Assembly (NCBI GenBank): GCA_028279555.1
Contig: JANQNO010000005.1
Span: forward strand, 744,001 to 808,000
Reading direction: 5' to 3'
Length of the DNA stretch: 64,000 nucleotides
Origin: Sphingorhabdus sp.
GTDB taxonomy: Bacteria; Pseudomonadota; Alphaproteobacteria; Sphingomonadales; Sphingomonadaceae
Shown here piece after piece: positions 18,915 through 27,618 of this stretch (position 1 is the first letter of the stretch; the number at the start of each line of letters is the position of its first letter). The translations under genes were made by a program, and so were the position numbers. The notes under the pieces are model-generated. The model was given only the letters and a program-made list of their open reading frames with translations, did no database searches and was not told the DNA's origin.

Positions 18915-19211
18915 TTATTCTTGCGGCTTGCGGTCCTTGGGCGTTGGCGCAGGCATTGGCCCGTCGGGCCTGCCGTCGCCATCATTGTCCACGACGTCGG
19001 GCTTACCGTCCCCGTCGGTATCCCAGGCGTCGGGAACACCATTGGCATCGCGGTCCCAGGCATCCGGTTTACCGTCGTCATCGGTATCAATAGTAGGCGG
19101 CGGAATTTTCCGCTTCTTTGCGTCTCCGGCATTGGCCTGCGCAGCCGCTGGCAAAGCCAGCGCGAATGCTGCCATCACCGAGATTGTGGATTTGATAATG
19201 GATATCGACAT
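18915..19211 (-). CDS. Small secreted protein with thrombospondin-type-3-like Ca-binding repeats
   Basis: 98 residues: signal peptide (1-26, cleaved after AQA) followed by four tandem acidic repeats of the type D-x-D-x-D/N-G-x-x-D at residues 42-83, then a proline-rich tail. Such repeats bind calcium in thrombospondin type 3 and dockerin-like domains, so the mature protein is probably a periplasmic or surface Ca2+-binding peptide. ATG at 19211 is preferred because of GAGGAG seven bases before it and the signal peptide; the frame is open 53 codons further upstream without such features. Confidence 0.75.
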   Translation of the reverse strand: MSISIIKSTISVMAAFALALPAAAQANAGDAKKRKIPPPTIDTDDDGKPDAWDRDANGVPDAWDTDGDGKPDVVDNDGDGRPDGPMPAPTPKDRKPQE

Positions 19212-19489
19212 TGATTGCTCCTCAGATAAGCATCCCCTGCCGCGCGCCCAGTTTCCTTCCGGCCCGCCGCGAATGCCAGCAAGATGCGATGATGCGTGCA
19301 TCGAGGCGTGGCCAACGGCTCGTCGCAATCGGCCCACCGTTCGCAAACCCCGGTCTGACCTCGCATACATCGCTTCTTCGAAATTTCTCGCTCGATGGCA
19401 GAATGAAGCCGTCCGGCTGCCGGATTCTCGTCACAATTGGCGCTAGAATGTTGGCTGGGTCGCAGGGGGAAGCTCCGGGAAAGACTTGA

Positions 19490-20266
19490 ATGCGACTAGA
19501 AAAATCCAGCGAACACAAAAGCCTGCAGGCGCGACCACTCTCAATTCGCGTCGGAAAAAAATTACGCAACAGCGTCAACCGGTTGAGCTCCCGGCAATCG
19601 ACTATCCCCACCGATCCGGTGCTTTCGCCGGCGATATTCGGTTGGACCGGCGAGTTGGCCGCGCATTGGCAGGACATCGCCGACGAAGCCCGGCAAATCC
19701 TGCTGCATCGCTCTGAAATACCGCCACTCAATGAAATTTCTCCGGACCATGCGCGGATCGCGGGAGACGGAAAATGGCGATCCTTTTTCCTGGTCGGTTA
19801 TGGTTACGAGGTCGCAGAAAACTGCGCGCGGGCTCCGAAAACGGCAGCCTTGGTCAAAAGCATTCCAGGACTCAATTCGGCCTTCTTCTCGATACTGGAT
19901 CCTGGCGCGCATATCCCGCGGCACCGCGGCGTTACCCGAGGCATTGTGACCTGCCATCTCGGACTGATTGTGCCCGATGACTACGGAAATTGCGTGATGG
20001 AGGTAGAGGATCAGCAGGTCCACTGGCGCGAGGGCGAGTGGCTTGTCTTCGACGATAGCTATCACCATCAGGTTTGGAACAATACCGATCAACAGCGCGT
20101 TATTCTGCTGTTGCAGGTCAAACGGCCGATGCGATTCATGGGCAGGCTAGTCAACGATCTGGCGCTTGGCGCTATCCGGCACTCTCCCTTTGTTCAGGAC
20201 GCGCGCAAAGAATTAGGCAAATGGGAGAGCGCCTATCAATTGGCCGAACAGGATGAAGCAGCCTGA
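19490..20266 (+). CDS. Aspartyl/asparaginyl beta-hydroxylase-family oxygenase
   Basis: 258 residues with the AspH/LpxO-type double-stranded beta helix: HIPRHRG (141-147) with one metal histidine, VMEVEDQQVHWREGEWLVFDDSYHH (the middle strand pair) with the second histidine at 192/193 followed by VWNNT, and Arg203 as 2-oxoglutarate anchor. In Gram-negative bacteria relatives hydroxylate lipid A fatty acids or amino acid side chains; which applies here cannot be told. It stands alone, converging on the acyl-CoA dehydrogenase gene with only three bases between stops. Confidence 0.8.
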   Translation: MRLEKSSEHKSLQARPLSIRVGKKLRNSVNRLSSRQSTIPTDPVLSPAIFGWTGELAAHWQDIADEARQILLHRSEIPPLNEISPDHARIAGDGKWRSFFLVGYGYEVAENCARAPKTAALVKSIPGLNSAFFSILDPGAHIPRHRGVTRGIVTCHLGLIVPDDYGNCVMEVEDQQVHWREGEWLVFDDSYHHQVWNNTDQQRVILLLQVKRPMRFMGRLVNDLALGAIRHSPFVQDARKELGKWESAYQLAEQDEAA

Positions 20267-20269
20267 GAA

Positions 20270-22072
20270 TCAGGCCACGGCAAACATCTCCGGTTCCAGT
20301 TCCATGATCGCATCGCCGCCTGCCTCTATCTTGCGGCGCAGCGCGCCCGCATCGGGCATGAAGCGTTCGGCGAAATAGCGCGCCGTTACCAGTTTGGATT
20401 CGTAGAATTTCGGATTGTCGGTGCCAGCGTCCAATAGCTTATGCGCGGCCTCGGCCATATTCAGCCATTGCAAGCCCAGCGCGACGATGCCGAGAATATG
20501 CATATAGTGATGCGCGCCTGCCCCCACATGGTTGGGGTTTGCCATGCCATTCTGCATGAACCACATGGTTGCGGCTTTGAGCTCGCCATTGGCCTTTTCA
20601 AGCCGCTCGCCAAAATCCGCGAGCTTGTCGTTCTTCCTGGCTTCCGCACATTCATCATCGACGACCTTGAAAAATGCCTGGATTGCGCGGCCGCCATTCT
20701 GCGCCAGTTTCCGGCCAACCAGATCCATCGCCTGCACACCGTTGGTGCCTTCATAGATCATGGTAATCCGGGCATCGCGAACATATTGTTCCATACCCCA
20801 TTCCGAAACATAGCCATGCCCGCCATAAACCTGCTGTGCATTGGTCGCGACTTCATAGCCCTTGTCGGTTCCGTAGCCCTTGATCACCGGTGTCAGCAGC
20901 GACAGAATGTCGTCGGCATTCTGCCTTTCCTCTTCGGTCTGTGCCTTCTGGATAAGATCGGCCTGCAGCGCGCCCCACAGGCACAGGCTGCGGAATCCCT
21001 CGGTAAAGGCCTTGGCGTCCATGAGCATGCGGCGGACATCGGGATGGACAAACAGCGTGTCGGCTTTTTCATCCTTGTCTTTCGCACCGTCCAGCGCCCT
21101 TCCCTGACGGCGGTCGCCGGCATAATGCACGGCATTCTGGTAAGCGACTTCGGCGATGCCGAGGCCTTGCTGCCCCACACCCAGGCGGGCAATATTCATC
21201 ATGATGAACATCGCGGCCAGGCCTTTATTCTCCTCTCCGACCATGTAACCGGTTGCGCCGTCGAAATTCATGACGCAGGTCGAATTCCCGTGGATGCCCA
21301 TCTTTTGCTCGATCGAACCGCAAGACAGCTGGTTACGTTCGCCCAGCGAGCCATCTTCGTTGACCAGAAATTTCGGGACAATGAACAGGGAAATGCCCTT
21401 TACGCTATCGGGCGCGTCCGGTGTCTTGGCAAGCACCAGGTGGATGACATTCTCTGCCATGTCATGCTCGCCCGAGGAGATGAATATCTTCGTTCCGGTG
21501 ATAGCGAAGCTGCCGTCGGCATTCGGCTCTGCCTTGGTGCGGATGAGGCCGAGATCGGTGCCACAATGCGGCTCGGTGAGGTTCATCGTGCCGGTCCATT
21601 CGCCTGAGATCATCTTCGGGCAGTAAGTCTGCTTTTGCTCCTCGCTGCCTTTCACCAGGATCGCCGATGTCGCGCCATGGGTCAGCCCCGGATACATGGC
21701 AAACGCCATGTTCGAGCTGGCCATATATTCCTCGAATGCCATCGAGAGGATATGCGGCATACCCTGGCCGCCATACTCTTCGGGTGCGCCAAGCGTGCCC
21801 CAGCCGGCTTCACGATATTGCTCATAGGCTTCCTTGAACCCGGTAGGCGTCGTCACGCTGCCGTCATCATGCCGCGTGCAGCCTTCTTCATCGCCAACCT
21901 GATTGAGCGGAAACAGCACGCCTTCGACAAATTTCGCACCTTCGGTCAAAATCGCATCGATCATGTCTGGCGAAGCGCTCTCGAAACCGGGGAGATTGGC
22001 ATAGCGTTCAATGTTCAAAACGTCATTCAGGATGAATTTCGTATCGTTCACAGGAGCTCGATATTGCGGCAT
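20270..22072 (-). CDS. Acyl-CoA dehydrogenase, long (600-residue) type
   Basis: An FAD enzyme that introduces the alpha-beta double bond into acyl-CoA. At 600 residues it belongs to the branch with an extra C-terminal domain, like DmdC (3-methylmercaptopropionyl-CoA dehydrogenase) and related fatty acyl-CoA dehydrogenases. Visible are [27 protein letters not shown], the FAD/CoA region [14 protein letters not shown] and the catalytic glutamate in [14 protein letters not shown]. The exact chain length is not determined. It lies 37 bases downstream of a MerR regulator on the same strand, so they are probably one operon. Confidence 0.9.
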   Translation of the reverse strand: MPQYRAPVNDTKFILNDVLNIERYANLPGFESASPDMIDAILTEGAKFVEGVLFPLNQVGDEEGCTRHDDGSVTTPTGFKEAYEQYREAGWGTLGAPEEYGGQGMPHILSMAFEEYMASSNMAFAMYPGLTHGATSAILVKGSEEQKQTYCPKMISGEWTGTMNLTEPHCGTDLGLIRTKAEPNADGSFAITGTKIFISSGEHDMAENVIHLVLAKTPDAPDSVKGISLFIVPKFLVNEDGSLGERNQLSCGSIEQKMGIHGNSTCVMNFDGATGYMVGEENKGLAAMFIMMNIARLGVGQQGLGIAEVAYQNAVHYAGDRRQGRALDGAKDKDEKADTLFVHPDVRRMLMDAKAFTEGFRSLCLWGALQADLIQKAQTEEERQNADDILSLLTPVIKGYGTDKGYEVATNAQQVYGGHGYVSEWGMEQYVRDARITMIYEGTNGVQAMDLVGRKLAQNGGRAIQAFFKVVDDECAEARKNDKLADFGERLEKANGELKAATMWFMQNGMANPNHVGAGAHHYMHILGIVALGLQWLNMAEAAHKLLDAGTDNPKFYESKLVTARYFAERFMPDAGALRRKIEAGGDAIMELEPEMFAVA

Positions 22073-22109
22073 GGTTGATGATCTTTCTGGCTGGAGTGAT
22101 AGACGGTCT

Positions 22110-22583
22110 CTATTTCTTTGCGGTCTTGCGGGTCGCGGCTTCTTCCGCCTCGACCTGTTCGACCACCTGGATAAACTCGGTCAATTCTGAAATCGCGCTT
22201 TCGATATCGATGCGCTGTTTCTTGAGGAGTTCGACACGCTCCTTGCATTTCTCGATGGTCACGCGGCGCTGAATATTGCGGCCATCATCAAGATCATAAA
22301 GATCGATCATCTCGCGAATTTCGGCAAGACTGAAGCCAACCCGCTTTGCCCTCAATATCCAGGCAAGCCGGGCGCGATCGCGTTTGGAGTAGATGCGCGA
22401 AAGACCACTGCGTTCCGGCGCAATTAGCCCCTGATCCTCATAGAAACGCAGCGCCCGCGCGGTAACATCGAATTCGCTCGACAGATCGGAGATCGAATAG
22501 CTTTCCCGGTTGAGACTGTCGGGCGTATCCAGCGTCGCATGACTGCCACGCTCCGTGTTGCCTCCATTTTCCAAATTGTCCAT
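22110..22583 (-). CDS. MerR-family transcriptional regulator
   Basis: A regulator with an N-terminal winged helix ([25 protein letters not shown], about residues 29-53) and a dimerising coiled coil (about 95-145). There is no conserved cysteine set at the end, so it is a small-molecule rather than a metal sensor. MerR proteins next to acyl-CoA dehydrogenases, such as LiuR, control acyl-CoA degradation, and that role is likely here. ATG at 22583 is chosen; a GTG eight codons upstream is an alternative. The gene diverges from the large TBDR gene across 260 bases. Confidence 0.85.
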   Translation of the reverse strand: MDNLENGGNTERGSHATLDTPDSLNRESYSISDLSSEFDVTARALRFYEDQGLIAPERSGLSRIYSKRDRARLAWILRAKRVGFSLAEIREMIDLYDLDDGRNIQRRVTIEKCKERVELLKKQRIDIESAISELTEFIQVVEQVEAEEAATRKTAKK

Positions 22584-22844
22584 GTGTGCACTCTTTGTCC
22601 TTGTCACCTCGGCATCTACTTTACGTTTGCGTAAACGTCAAGAATCTAGGCGAAGGCCTATCCTTGCTGCAGCGCTTGCGGATTGCGCCATCGTGCAATC
22701 GCAGAAAAGCTACTGCTCACAGGTGATTCGTGCATTCGTGCAACACTTCTCAGCCTCGCCAGAGCAAATTACTGATAAATTTAAAAAATTGTAGGGTTTG
22801 CAAATTTGCAGAGCGCAACTAACAATACCGGCGGGAGGAAAGTC

Positions 22845-25800
22845 ATGCGAAACACACAGATTTTGAAGCAATTCCTGCTGAGTTCGAGCATCATGCTGGC
22901 TCCAGCATCTGCCTTTGCGCAAGACACATCGACGCCGCAGGATGCGACCGAGGCAACTGACGATGAGGTCATCATCGTCACGGGCACGCAGATTCAGGGC
23001 GCGCAGGTGGATGACGTTTTGCCGGTTACAGTTGTCGGCGAAGAGCTCATCGATGCGGTGGACCCGGCGTCGGGCGACGAATTGTTCCGCGCAATCCCGC
23101 AGGCAGGTTCGGTAGAATTCAATGAGCAAAGCACGGCAGGCGGCGTCAATGGCGCGCGCGGCGATATCGCTTCGATCAATCTGCGCGGACTCGGCACCGG
23201 TAACACTTTGCTGTTGATCAATGGCCGCCGGATGGTTCTGAACCCGGGCTTCCAGACCGAGCTGTTCGTTCCGGTCGTTTCTCCTGATACCAACGAAATC
23301 GTACCTGGCACCATCCGCCGTGTCGAGGTGCTGCGCGACGGTGCTTCTGCGGTCTACGGCGCTGATGCCGTGGCTGGCGTGGTCAATACGATCTTGCGCG
23401 ATGAACGCGAAGGCGGCTTCCTGCAGGGCAACTATCGCTTGTCCGACGGAACGGGTCTTTACAGTGTTTCCTTCCGCGGCGGCTATGGTTTCGACTTCGC
23501 CGACGGGCGCGGCAATCTCACAGTCAATGGCTATTATTTCCATGAGAACGGCATGCGCGCATCAGAGCGTGACTATTCGAGCACCCGGGATCTTCGCCGC
23601 TTCCTTGAAGGAACCCCTTTCGAAGGCGACACGCAGTTCGACAACCGTTCGATCAACACACCCTTCGGTGCTTTCGATACCCAGGGTTCGAGCGCTACAT
23701 CGTCAAACACAACGGCATTGCGTGATGATGACTGGCATATCCAGCCCTGCTCCCTGTTCGGACCCAATGGCGCTGCCGACAGCGATGGCCGGGTTATCGA
23801 TCTGGGCAACGGCCTGTGTGCCGACAATGGCGGCACCATCGACAGGGAGTTGCGCTACAATCTTGACGCTGATCGCTTCCTATATTCGCAAAAGGATCGC
23901 TACAGTGTTCAAGGGCTGTTTAGCTACGAGTTGAGCGATGCGGTAGAATTCTATCTCGAAGGATCCTACTATCGCTCGGAATCTTTCCGTACCCGCGAGC
24001 AAAGCACGATGCTCAGCGCCGTGCCGCTGGGTGTAGAGGCTACCGCATTCTGGAACCCGCTCGGCGCGACGCTGCTGCCCGATGGCACGCCCAATCCAAA
24101 CCGGGTCGACAATGGCATTGGCCCCGGCGTGACGGATGCGGGGCGTGCGCTCCTGATGGAGGATTACCGTTTCATCGATGCCGGCCCGCGCCGTGGTTTC
24201 GTCACCAAGGATAGCTATCGCATCGTTGCGGGTTTCAGGGGCGATCTTTGGGGGTGGGACTTCGACACCGGCTTCCTCTATTCGCAGGCCAATACGCGTG
24301 ACCTGACCGAAAACCGGATTTCCAGTTCGCTCGCGCAAGCGGCGATCAACCGCACCGATGCGACCGCCTATAACCCGTTCAACGGTGGCTGCTTCCTCGA
24401 CGAGATCGGAACGAATAGCGCAGATTGCACGCCCAATCCGCAATCAGTGATAGACGACATCACGATCGATGTGACCCGCGACGGTGAAACGACGCTTGCA
24501 CTCTGGGACTTCAAGGTTTCCAAACCCGATCTGTTTGAGATGCCGGCCGGCGGTGTTGGCCTGGCCACGGGTGTCGAGTTCCGCCGCGAGACATTTATCG
24601 ACGACCGTGATCCGCGTCTCGATGGAACGATTACCTTCACCAATGCAGTGAATGGAGATTTCTTCGGCAGCGACGTGCTCGGATCGAGCCCGTCACCCGA
24701 TACCAGCGGCAACCGCGAAGTCTACTCGGCCTTTGCCGAGCTGCTTGTTCCGCTGGTTTCGGAAGACATGGATATTCCGCTCATCAATTCGCTGGAAGTC
24801 CAGCTGGCTGGGCGTTTCGAGGATTTCTCCGATTCGAGCAGCGCGCTTGTACCAAGAGCAGCAGTTGCGTGGCGACCGATCGGCGACATTCTGCTCCGCG
24901 GTGCCTATTCGCAAGGCTTCCGCGCACCGAACCTGATCCAGATCAACGATGCGGGGACGACGCGTTCCAACTCGGTTATCCGGGCGGTCGAATGTGTCGC
25001 CGAAATCCTTGCCGGTGATGAAGATGATGTGCCTGATTGCGGAACGAATGGCACGATCGATTTCCGCACCGGTGCCGCCGATCTCGAACCTGAAGACACC
25101 GAGAGCATCAATCTTGGCGCAGTAATTTCGCCAAGCTTCATCCCTGGCCTCACGCTTACCGCGGACTATTGGCGGGTCAAGCAAGAGGGGATCATCGGTA
25201 TTTTCGGTAACCAGAATGCGTTGCTGCTCGACCTGGTCTTGCGTTCGCAGGGCAGCTTCAATCCCAACGTCGTTCGCGATGATCCGGATGCCGGTCAGAT
25301 CGCCCTGTATCAGGGCACAGGCCTTGTGCCAGCCGGCGATATCCAGCAGATCCTGAACCCGTATCGCAATCTGGACCAGCGAACATCGGAAGGCCTGGAT
25401 TTTGGTTTGTTCTACGAGTTCGGAACCGGTTTTGGCGATTTCAATATCCAGGTCAACGCCGCCCGCCTGCTCAGCTTCGAGCAAGAGGCGGGCCCTGACG
25501 CGGAGCCATTGTTTACCGACCTGACGCCGCTGCTTCAGAGCCTCACACGGACCGATCCCGGCGGCACGGAGCTTTCGGTGGGCGACATTGCAGCCTTGCA
25601 ACCCTTCGGCTTCGGCGAATTGCTCGAAATCGACGGGCGTCCGAAATGGCGTCTTTCCGGATCTGTTACTTGGGACAACGGCCCGTGGAGAGCGAATCTG
25701 TTCGGCCGGTATGTCGGCAGGGTTTTTGATCCTGGAGCACAGCAGGACGACACGGCAGAGCTGTTCCCGGTCGACGACTGGTTCGTGATGAATGCTTCGA

Positions 25801-25973
25801 TCAGCTATACAGTCGACAATGATACCGCGCTCAGCGGAACGCGGATACGCTTCGGTATCAACAACATATTCGACAAGGATCCGCCGCTGGCTGACGAAAG
25901 CTACGGCTACTATGGTAGCCTGCACAGCGGCAGGGGACGCCAGTTCTCCTTCGACATTCGGAAGAACTTCTAG
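22845..25973 (+). CDS. TonB-dependent receptor, large (1042 residues)
   Basis: An outer membrane transporter powered by TonB. Signal peptide (1-26, ending AFA), a TonB box-like DDEVIIVTGTQI, then a plug domain with SINLRGLGTGNTLLLINGRR and RVEVLRDGASAVYGADAVAG, followed by a long 22-strand barrel ending in SFDIRKNF with terminal phenylalanine. The length and the NGRR plug fit the receptors of sphingomonads thought to take up peptides or oligomers. ATG at 22845 follows GGGAGGAA. Two M14 peptidase genes follow on the same strand, the first only two bases downstream, so uptake is probably linked to peptide processing. Confidence 0.93.
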   Translation: MRNTQILKQFLLSSSIMLAPASAFAQDTSTPQDATEATDDEVIIVTGTQIQGAQVDDVLPVTVVGEELIDAVDPASGDELFRAIPQAGSVEFNEQSTAGGVNGARGDIASINLRGLGTGNTLLLINGRRMVLNPGFQTELFVPVVSPDTNEIVPGTIRRVEVLRDGASAVYGADAVAGVVNTILRDEREGGFLQGNYRLSDGTGLYSVSFRGGYGFDFADGRGNLTVNGYYFHENGMRASERDYSSTRDLRRFLEGTPFEGDTQFDNRSINTPFGAFDTQGSSATSSNTTALRDDDWHIQPCSLFGPNGAADSDGRVIDLGNGLCADNGGTIDRELRYNLDADRFLYSQKDRYSVQGLFSYELSDAVEFYLEGSYYRSESFRTREQSTMLSAVPLGVEATAFWNPLGATLLPDGTPNPNRVDNGIGPGVTDAGRALLMEDYRFIDAGPRRGFVTKDSYRIVAGFRGDLWGWDFDTGFLYSQANTRDLTENRISSSLAQAAINRTDATAYNPFNGGCFLDEIGTNSADCTPNPQSVIDDITIDVTRDGETTLALWDFKVSKPDLFEMPAGGVGLATGVEFRRETFIDDRDPRLDGTITFTNAVNGDFFGSDVLGSSPSPDTSGNREVYSAFAELLVPLVSEDMDIPLINSLEVQLAGRFEDFSDSSSALVPRAAVAWRPIGDILLRGAYSQGFRAPNLIQINDAGTTRSNSVIRAVECVAEILAGDEDDVPDCGTNGTIDFRTGAADLEPEDTESINLGAVISPSFIPGLTLTADYWRVKQEGIIGIFGNQNALLLDLVLRSQGSFNPNVVRDDPDAGQIALYQGTGLVPAGDIQQILNPYRNLDQRTSEGLDFGLFYEFGTGFGDFNIQVNAARLLSFEQEAGPDAEPLFTDLTPLLQSLTRTDPGGTELSVGDIAALQPFGFGELLEIDGRPKWRLSGSVTWDNGPWRANLFGRYVGRVFDPGAQQDDTAELFPVDDWFVMNASISYTVDNDTALSGTRIRFGINNIFDKDPPLADESYGYYGSLHSGRGRQFSFDIRKNF

Positions 25974-25975
25974 TC

Positions 25976-27253
25976 ATGGTTGCGAATGGCGGAATATTCG
26001 ATGGGATATTCCGCCTCCGCTCAGCCATCTCGGCAAGGCGGTCTGCGCTAATACTGCTCTCTGCGACCGCGCTGCTGCATGGTTGCACGAGCCTGCCAAA
26101 AAAGGCCGCCGCAACCAATTTCGCGGAAACGCGCTCCTGCCAATCAGGTGAGGTGACGATCGATACGCAATTTCTGAGCGCAGCTGCTCAGGATTGCCAA
26201 GTCGTCGGAGCCCGCGAGATAACGCTCTCGATCCAGCCGGAGGATGCTCCGCCGATCAATTGCAGCGCCTGGTATGCATTCCGGATAACCGCAGACAAAC
26301 CAGGCCCGGTAATTGTCAATCTCAACTATGATAATTGCGGGCATCGCTACCCCCCAAAATTGAGCAGCGGGAAGAATCGCGAATGGAAACTGCTTCCACA
26401 AGATTCTGTTCAGGTGGAAGAAAAGGACGGCGTCAGGCAGGCAAGGATTACATTGGATGTCGGCACCGAGCCGGTCTTGATTTCCGCGCAGGAAATAGTT
26501 TCGACCGCATCTTACAAGCGCTGGACAAGTAAAATTTCAAAATCTCCGGCAGTGACAACGGGAACGCTGGGCTATTCGGCCGAGAAATATCCGATTGCCT
26601 CGCTCTCTATCAAAGCGCCCGGGAAGCGGTCGCGCGAACAGGTTGTGCTGGTCGGTCGCCAGCATCCGCCCGAGATATCCGGGGCGCTTGTCATGTTTCC
26701 GTTTATCGAAACGCTCCTGGAAGACAGCGATCTGGCGAAAAAATACCGCGAGCGGTTTGAGACAATAGCGGTGCCCATGCTCAATCCGGACGGAGTTGTG
26801 CGGGGCTATTGGCGGCACAACACCGGAGGGGTTGATCTCAATCGTGATTGGGGCCCCTTTACCCAGCCGGAAACGAAGCTGATGGATGGCCTGCTCAAGG
26901 CGATTGCCGCCGATCCTGAAAGGCGGCTTCGCTTCTTGGTTGACTTTCATTCAACCCGGCATGATGTTTTCTACACCATCCCTGATGATTTCCCGACGGA
27001 CCCGCCTGGTTTCCTGAAACAATGGCTTGATCGCTATGCAGAGCGCATGCCGGGCTATGAAATCCGGCGGCAATCGAGCCGCAATCTGACGCAGACCAAC
27101 TCAAAAAACTATGTCTACCGCACCTATGGCGTTCCGGTGGTGACATTCGAGATTGGCGACGAGACCGACCGCACCCTGATCAAGCGGATCGGTCGCGAAT
27201 CCGCGATCGCGATGATGGAAACATTGCTGGCAACCAAGCCGCCCCAGCGTTAG
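25976..27253 (+). CDS. Exported M14-family zinc carboxypeptidase, probable lipoprotein
   Basis: 425 residues. An N-terminal hydrophobic stretch ends in a lipobox-like ALLHGC (Cys37), so the mature protein is probably membrane-anchored in the periplasm. A beta domain (60-185) precedes an M14 peptidase domain resembling cytosolic carboxypeptidases: zinc ligands His230 and Glu233 in RQHPPE, His325 in VDFHST, substrate residues in VDLNRDW (286-292) and catalytic Glu392 in VTFEIGDET. It starts two bases after the TBDR stop and must be co-transcribed with it. It likely trims imported peptides; specificity is unknown. Confidence 0.85.
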   Translation: MVANGGIFDGIFRLRSAISARRSALILLSATALLHGCTSLPKKAAATNFAETRSCQSGEVTIDTQFLSAAAQDCQVVGAREITLSIQPEDAPPINCSAWYAFRITADKPGPVIVNLNYDNCGHRYPPKLSSGKNREWKLLPQDSVQVEEKDGVRQARITLDVGTEPVLISAQEIVSTASYKRWTSKISKSPAVTTGTLGYSAEKYPIASLSIKAPGKRSREQVVLVGRQHPPEISGALVMFPFIETLLEDSDLAKKYRERFETIAVPMLNPDGVVRGYWRHNTGGVDLNRDWGPFTQPETKLMDGLLKAIAADPERRLRFLVDFHSTRHDVFYTIPDDFPTDPPGFLKQWLDRYAERMPGYEIRRQSSRNLTQTNSKNYVYRTYGVPVVTFEIGDETDRTLIKRIGRESAIAMMETLLATKPPQR

Positions 27254-27618
27254 CAGGCGGGCATTTTGCGGTCGCTGGAACCAGCCGAAGCAATTTTGAT
27301 TTCAGGGCCGATCCTCGGTTGTTGGTTTGGGTGCGGCTACCAAAAAAATGCTGCGGTTGTATGTGCCACCTGTATACCGAATAGCCGCCAGATCACGATA
27401 CTTGCCAATGCCAGCATTGCGGTTGAAAAAGCACGGGTGGCCAGACCGGTGCGGGTTCCAGATATCGTTGGAAGATCGCCAAGTGTGAGCTTCTGATGCC
27501 AAGACAGCGACGCCTGCCTCAGACATTGCCCGGCACGCTCATATGCTCGGCGAGCGGTAGACTAGCGAAGCTGCCTCGTATAGGCATGGCATCCAGCCCA
27601 AGCCATCGAGGAACCGAT
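27254..27618. other. Spacer between the two M14 peptidase genes
   Basis: No gene is supported. Short frames exist on both strands but none has a good ribosome site or recognisable motif. A promoter for the second peptidase may lie here. Confidence 0.4.

Noticed and set aside
20441..21607. 388-codon plus-strand frame
   Set aside because: Antisense to the acyl-CoA dehydrogenase gene; no motif.
24693..25925. 410-codon minus-strand frame inside the large TBDR gene
   Set aside because: It is the complement of the TBDR coding frame with no recognisable features.
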